A stretch of 64,000 nt of DNA from Prinsepia uniflora (Eukaryota > Streptophyta > Magnoliopsida > Rosales > Rosaceae): contig CM064875.1 of NCBI GenBank assembly GCA_032719365.1, positions 34,928,693 through 34,992,692 of the forward strand, in the 5' to 3' direction. Position numbers and translations under genes: made by a program. The notes below the pieces were generated by a model. The model saw only the letters and a program-made list of their open reading frames with translations. It was not told the origin of the DNA and did no database searches. This document shows, in pieces, positions 58,215-64,000 of the stretch. Numbering within the stretch: the stretch's first letter is position 1; every line of letters starts with the position of its first letter.

Positions 58215-59130
58215 TAGCACCATGCATCAACATATTTCCTCCTCACCATGGATCTCATTTGATGCAACCTTGACACAAATTTAGATTATAGGGTGTAGCC
58301 ATTATGAATGGTTCAAAACATGGTCAGGTCATATTGTAGGTGAAGAACAAAACGACTATGTGTTTGGCTTCAAAGGGGCTTAGGGAGTATGCAATGTGGA
58401 AGGGGAAAAGAAGGGCCTTTAGGAGCTAAAACACACATATCCTATATCACATCTTATAAACAATCATACATCAAATCAAGAGCATCCAATAGATATGGTT
58501 CTTTAAACATTAATGCAAATAGAAAGAGAGCATGCAATTATGAAGAAAGTGATGAGTGTTTAAGAGTAGAAACAAGAAGATCACTCAGAAAGAAAGGAAA
58601 TTAAGCTTGAAGATCTCACAACGGTAGTCTACACTAATTTTCTATGTATGCTCAAATTCAATTGTTTTGGTTTCTTAATCACTTGATTATGGTATCGTGA
58701 AGTGCACGTGTGAGTTCAATGGTAATGGCAATGATTCATAGTAAGTACAAGCAATTCTCACATTCTATATATTCATATTAACTTGTCTAAGCATAAAAAC
58801 TAGCATCACAAAACAAAAAAAAAAAACAGCAAAGAATTCTAAACAGAAAACAAAAAACAGCTAGGAAATCAAAACAAAAACTTAGTTGTGTACCAACTAA
58901 CTTAAGTCCAATACCCCCAAACCTAAATGAAACATTGTCCTCAATGTTTTGAGCATAAAAGGAAGACAAATTCATGAGTTAGAAGGTGAAAAACGTCCAT
59001 ATGAAAAGGGACAAACCAGGGCTAGGTTTCCTCCCAGGAGCGCATGATTTAACGTCTAGGCGAGACGAGGATAGCCACTCATGTGAGGGTAGGCTCACGG
59101 GCCACGGGGGACTTGAGGGACTCCAAACTT
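58215..59130 (-). mobile_element. Athila-like element, 3' region copy A
   Basis: Direct repeat of 62100-63040: same order of landmarks, including a GTGAAGAACAAAACGA block, TTTGGCTTCAAAGGGGCTTAG and AATACCCCCAAACCTAAATG. On the minus strand its start corresponds to the tail of pol. It is truncated at its left end. No coding. Confidence 0.7.
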
Positions 59131-59199
59131 GGCCCTCCTTTAGTTGTATCTTGCCTGCAACATAAATTAATTGATTAGTTCGACAACTAGAAATCCAAT

Positions 59200-59321
59200 T
59201 CCTAGACTTTAACATTTCAGGGAACAACTACAACAAAGATTTGAAAGTAAGCAAGAAGTGCTTGATCCCAAAGGAAAAATAAGGATGAAGGTGGATGTGT
59301 GTGTGTGTGTGGGATGGGGAG

Positions 59322-59366
<45 letters not shown>

Positions 59367-61183
59367 CGCATGTAGGGCCCTTTGGGTGGTGTCCTTGATA
59401 GAAGATTTATCAACCAAGTAATTATGAATGATAACTCCTAATGTAATACTTTGGAAGTGAACAAAATCGTATGACAAGTATAGTAGGTTTACAAAGGTCG
59501 ATCCCTCGAGGGCTTGTTCAACGTGAATCCACTTAGTTTGGAATGAAACAACTTGAGAAAAAGTACAAAAACATTTGGGGGTTTTGAGTGATGATTAGAA
59601 TGATGATTAGAACGAAATTAAATGATGAAAACAAGTGCAAAATGGTGAAAAACTTGATTTGAAAGTTGATTGGATGATTAGGACGAATTAGGACATGTTA
59701 TCAACCTTTACCAATTATAGTTCTCCTTAGATTTCATTGATTAGATTAATTATGCATGTATCTGAATTAAATGCCCATGCAAGGGTCCGGCTAAGGCTCA
59801 CCCCACACATTTATCTTCTCTTAGATTGCATGTTTAAGCGTGATGTACCCGCCCTTAAACAATTATTACCGATGGTGCGTGGTAATGCATGAAATATGAA
59901 GAAGATTTAATGACACCACACTATCCCTAGTAAAGTGATGTGCAATCCTAGAAATTCATGAGTTTAGATTACGAATAAGATTCCCCCTCTTAAACGTGAT
60001 GCTACAAATTGCAGGGTGAACACAAACATCAAGGTGATCCGTCTAGCAATTACATCGACAATTATATGCAAATAAGGTGATCAAACTTACAAGCATAAAT
60101 TGAGTTCATGAAGCATAGTAATCCAAAAAATCCAGGCATACATAACAACCATAGTCAACAGCCAGAAATCTAATTATAAACTAATATGTCTAGGGCTTCA
60201 AACAACCCTAATCCTAAGGGAAACTACTCACGCATAACTAAGTTAACAAACATCATAATTGAATGAATAAAAACTTAAAGAGATTAGGGATTAAGAAACA
60301 CGAATACTAAGATGAATGATGCATGAGAGAAGTGGCACAAACACTTCTTCTTCTCCCAAGCTTCACGTCACAAAGAAGATGCAAGACTTGAATCCAAAAG
60401 CATGAACAAAAGGGTAAATTGCGGCTACTTTATGTATAAACTTTGAGCAGAAATTTTTGCAGAGTTTTGGGACCTTAGGAGGTAAATTGGACGTCCAAAA
60501 AAAAATAGAAAACATCTATTTATAACCCCAAACACCTGCCCTAACGTCTCCCCCAAAGAAAAGGGAAAACAGCCCCAAAACTTTTCCTCCTTGTTTTTGT
60601 GAAAAAACCATAGTTAGCCATTTTTTGTGTACTTCTTGTACAAGGAGTCCCTTTCCTTCCTTCTTTCCACTTCTTGACTTTATCTTTGACTAGGAATTCA
60701 TTTAATGCTATCCTAAATCATATTACATTGCCCTAAAATAAAGGAAACATGATAAATTGTGGCTAGGGAAGTTAATTAACCCTAGCCATGTACAATATGG
60801 TTTCTTAATTTCCAAGAAACTTCCTTTTCCTTGTTTCTTGCCTCTTTAACTTCAAGATCTGATTAGGAATATAATTAAGTCTTCTTATCCAAGTTAATCC
60901 ACGTCATTCGTCATAGAGAAGGGAAGGCAAATTCGTGCAAAGTTGCTTGATGCACAAGTAAACATCCTAAATGAGAGATGATGAGGCCCTTTATGAGTCC
61001 TTAAAGATTTATCCTTGGAAAATCACATTTCATTGCAAAACATGATTTAAACCTCAACTAAGCAATCTGCACAAACTTCACAAAAGAGATCATTTTCTCC
61101 TATTGTTTGAATGATTATAATCAAAAGATAAGTAAAAGGGATAAGAAATAACGTTGAAATGATGCTTAATTTGTGACTTATCA
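59200..61183 (-). mobile_element. LTR of the Athila-like element
   Basis: On the minus strand the LTR starts at 61183 with TGATAAGTCACAAA, directly after a purine tract AGGTTTGGGGGTATT. The other end is not certain and is placed near 59200, before copy A begins. Its part 59450-60240 has a diverged relative at 1541-2300. It contains a G44 run and a GT microsatellite. Confidence 0.55.
59297..59366. repeat. GT microsatellite and 44-G tract
   Basis: A short GT run (59297-59310), then GGGATGGGGAGC, then 44 uninterrupted G (59323-59366). The proline-rich open frames on the other strand are artefacts of this tract. Confidence 0.9.
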
Positions 61184-62995
61184 AATACCCCCAAACCTAT
61201 CTTTTGCTAGTCCCTTAGCAAAACAACAAAATAAAAGACTCGATCTAGTTATGATAAGCATTTAAACCTCTAGGTTCACCTAGTAGGAGGAGTTTTGTCT
61301 CTTGGGGGTTATAGCAGCATGATACCCACAAACGTTTTACTTAACACAAAGGATGCTAGAAGTCATGCATCAACAAGTTAATAAGAGTCTAGAATAGAAA
61401 ATAAACTCACTTGCCATAACCGTGAACTCAAGTGTTAAGTGTTTATACCAACATCTCAAATGATCAAACTAGAAAACAACGTCATCTAAACACCCTAGAA
61501 AGATTTCGCCTCGACTCTAATCCTGACTAGGCATCACTCAATACGCTCAAGAATTCTAAGGTTTTCACTCAGCAAGCATATGTGAAAATTTTATGTAAAT
61601 AAAATCAAGTTAATCACATATGGATTTCAAAGAAGAACAACAATTTATCTGAAAATATGATCTCAAGAAGGAATTAAAGTTTAACAACAGAGATACGTAC
61701 CTTAATCGATTGCATAACCATTCACAAGATCAATAGGTCTTCATTCACCGGTTGTAATGGGGCTAGGTTCTTCGTTTAAGAAAGAAAAGTTGGAATTCAT
61801 AGAACCTAAACCGCATCAAGGCATGAGAAGTCATGACTCGGACCTTGAGTCTAGATGAAACCGTGCTTAAGCTCACAAAAATGCTCTAATTGAGGTACAT
61901 GGCTCACTTGACTCAACTCAAAGTTCATTACTTTTTTTTTAATCACAAATTTTCTTTTTTTTTTTAATTTTATTTTCACTAATGAACTTGATACATTTTT
62001 TTTAGATGAGCTGAGCCAAGATCGTGCAATAACTTCCTCACTTTCCAAATAAACGAACGATCTTTTCCATTCCAACATACTTCCATCACATGAGTAAAAG
62101 TAGCACAAAACATCAACATAATTCCTCCTCACCATGAATCTCATTTGTTGAAACCTTGACACAAGTTTAGATTATAGGGTGTAGTTATTATGAACGGTTC
62201 AAAACTTGGTTAGGTCATATTGCAGGTGAAGAACAAAACGATTAAGTGTTTGGCTTCAAAGGGGCTTAGGGAGCATGCAAGTTGGACAGGGAAAAGAAGG
62301 GTCTTTAGGAGCTAAAACACACATAGCCTATATCACATCTCATAAACAATTACACACTAAATCCAAGAGCATCCAATAGATATGGTTCTTTAAACATCAA
62401 TGCAAATAGAAAGAGATCATGCAATTATGAACAAAGTGATGAGTGTTTGAGAGTAGAAACAAATAGATCACTCAGAAAGAAAGGAAATCAAGCTCAAAAT
62501 CTCATAATGGTAGTCTCCACTAATTTTCTAAGTATGCTCAAATTCAATTGTTTTGGTTGCTTAATCACTTGATTATGGTATTGTGAAGTGCAAGTGTGAA
62601 TTCAATGGCAATGGCAATGATTCTTAGTAAGTACAAGCAATTCTCATGTTCTATACATTCATATTAACTTGTTTAGGCATAAAAACTAGCATCACAGAAC
62701 AAAAAACAGCAAAGAAAACAAAACAGAAAACAAAAAAAACAGCAAGGAATTAAGAGCAGAAAATAAAAAAAAAAGCAAGGAAAACAAAACAGAAACTGAA
62801 TTGTGTACCCCTAAAATTAAGTTCAATACCCCCAAACCTAAATGAAACATTGTCCTCAATTTTTTTGAGGATAAAAGGAAGACAAATCCATTAGTTAGAA
62901 GGTGAAAAAGTCGATAAGAAAAATGGAACAAACCAGGGCTAATTTGCCTCCTAGGAGCGCTTGATTTAATGTCTAAGCGAGACGAGGATAGCAGC
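61184..62995 (-). mobile_element. Athila-like element, region between pol and 3' LTR, with copy B
   Basis: Minus strand: after the pol stop comes AGACATTAAATCAAGCGCTC and GGAGGCAA, a motif well known just downstream of pol in Athila/Tat elements. Then 62100-62980 is the copy B of the direct repeat, followed by non-coding sequence to the purine tract at 61184-61200. A/T-rich runs at 61930-62000. No coding seen. Confidence 0.65.
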
Positions 62996-63163
62996 TCATG
63001 AGAGAGCAGGCGCAGGGGCCACGGGGGCCTCAAGGGGGATGGGAGATGTCCCATAGTAGTGCTTGTGTCTATGCCCATTCACCTTGAAGGGTTCTCGTTT
63101 AACCGGATCTTGAATTTCAATTGCACCATGAGGGAAAACATTAGTGATAATGAATGGACCAGA
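62996..63163 (-). pseudogene. C-terminal tail of the integrase/pol frame, after a stop codon
   Basis: Directly continues the integrase frame after the TAG at 63164-63166: SGPFIITNVFPHGAIEIQDP and FKVNGHRHKHYYG, matching the conserved tail G.FKVNG.R.KHY of Athila-type pol. It ends at a TGA (62996-62998). It would be untranslated because of the upstream stop. Confidence 0.8.
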
Positions 63164-64000
63164 CTAGCGAGAACGTAACTTACCGGGAAATAACTTGAGT
63201 CGGGAGTTGAAGAGCAAGACTTGTTGGCTAACTTGAAAGACCTTCCTTTGAATGTTCTTGTCATGAAAGGCCTTGGTCTTCTCCTTGTAAATTCGTGAGC
63301 TTTCATATGCCTCATTTCGAAGTTCATCGAGCTCATTCAGTTGCAACCTTCGGTGAATTCCAGCAGTGTCTACGTCCATGTTCATGCGCTTAACCGCCCA
63401 AAAAGCCTTGTGTTCGAGCTCTACAAGTAGATGACAACCTTTACCAAAGACTAATCGAAAAGGGGACATACCTAAAGGTGTCTTGAAAGCCGTCCTATAA
63501 GCCCAAAGTGCATCGTTCAACCTTAAGGACCAATCCTTGCGGCTAGGATGAACTGTCTTTTCAAGTATCGTTTTGATCTCCATATTGGACACTTCGGCTT
63601 GCCCACTTGTTTGAAGATAGTACGGGGTGGATACTCTGTGATTTACACCATACTTCCACATCAAAGCCTCAAAAGAACGATTGCAAAAGTGGGAGCCTCC
63701 ATCGCTTATGATGGCCTTTGGTGCACCATACCTAGCTAGAATATGGTTTTGAATGAAACTCACAACAATCTTAGCATCATTAGTTTTAGTGGCAAGTACC
63801 TCAACCCACTTAGATACATAATCCACAGCAAGAAATATGTAAACATTACAAAAAGAAGTAGGGAAAGGCCCCATGAAATCAATGCCCCAAATATCAAAGA
63901 TCTCAACAACTAAAATCGGGTTCAAAGGCATTTGATTCCTATGACCTATGTTACCTTGCCTTTGGCATCTATCACATGTGAAAACGAATTTATGAGCATC
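63164..64000 (-). CDS. Integrase of an Athila-like Ty3/gypsy element (partial)
   Basis: Integrase joins the cDNA copy of the retrotransposon to the host chromosome. The frame is open from the window edge (64000) for 278 codons to a TAG at 63164-63166. The edge shows the CX2C half of the N-terminal zinc finger (FTCDRCQRQGN). The catalytic core follows: WGIDFMGPFP with the first Asp, IISDGGSHF with the second, and QTSGQAEVSN with the Glu exactly 35 residues after the second Asp, so the DD35E triad is complete. The block YYLQTSGQ differs from the usual YHPQTSGQ. The C-terminal part (KTPLGMSPFRLVFGK, CHLLVELEHKAFWAVK) is typical of Athila/Tat. The stop falls where a conserved tryptophan is expected, so the protein loses its last 57 residues. 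The N-terminal part lies beyond the window. Confidence 0.9.
   Translation of the reverse strand, partial: DAHKFVFTCDRCQRQGNIGHRNQMPLNPILVVEIFDIWGIDFMGPFPTSFCNVYIFLAVDYVSKWVEVLATKTNDAKIVVSFIQNHILARYGAPKAIISDGGSHFCNRSFEALMWKYGVNHRVSTPYYLQTSGQAEVSNMEIKTILEKTVHPSRKDWSLRLNDALWAYRTAFKTPLGMSPFRLVFGKGCHLLVELEHKAFWAVKRMNMDVDTAGIHRRLQLNELDELRNEAYESSRIYKEKTKAFHDKNIQRKVFQVSQQVLLFNSRLKLFPGKLRSR

Noticed and set aside
59217..59477. Open frames on the minus strand with long proline runs
   Set aside because: They are only the translation of the 44-G tract in an LTR; no start context, domain or partner.

Overview
The window is intergenic DNA from a plant nuclear genome. It is built almost entirely of nested long-terminal-repeat (LTR) retrotransposons, and I see no cellular gene. 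The plant origin rests on Ty3/gypsy families with 2.4-3.1 kb LTRs that open TGTAACGACCC (or TGTAACGCCCC) and close ...GGGTCCTGACA or similar. Each is followed after 2-3 bases by an initiator-tRNA-Met primer site (TGGTATCAGAGC). A small TRIM-type element carrying 5S rRNA-like sequence supports the same origin. Family letters A to H are mine. Most families are related and share the same LTR layout.

Layout. 1-2300: old debris with a decayed gypsy gag and a diverged LTR piece. 2305-18276: element E, minus strand. It has a 3' LTR (2305-4396), a decayed internal region with reverse-transcriptase traces, and the first parts of a 5' LTR. A solo LTR of family D (6429-9045, TSD CTGTC) and a tandem D composite (10919-17654) lie inside it. 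The D composite itself holds an 871-bp inverted-LTR TRIM (14109-14979, TSD GGTCT). 18277-58152: element C, plus strand, LTR-internal-LTR-internal-LTR, bounded by one TSD (CGTCA). Its first LTR is split by element B (20565-46758, minus strand). B's 3' LTR holds two near-identical solo LTRs of family F (20979-23847, TSD CCTAG; 26073-28941, TSD CCTTG). B's internal region holds a second LTR-internal-LTR-internal-LTR composite, family G (30961-39762, TSD TCTCG), with two broken gag genes. B's 5' LTR holds a solo LTR, H (42176-45321, TSD CAATT). 58215-64000: an Athila-like gypsy element on the minus strand with a readable integrase running off the window edge.

The order of events can be read from the nesting. 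E is oldest; then C and the D elements; then B into C; then F, F, G and H into B. Removing the nested copies gives B two LTRs of about 2.80 and 2.85 kb, which confirms the boundaries. Nothing here looks able to move by itself: gag copies carry stop codons, pol survives only as traces except for the Athila-like integrase, and most LTRs are solo or truncated. Features of most interest are the three tandem composites, the inverted-LTR 5S-bearing TRIM, and regulatory-looking modules kept across different LTR families: a 26-bp palindrome next to a CCAAT box, clusters of CACGTG boxes, and minisatellites with palindromic cores.
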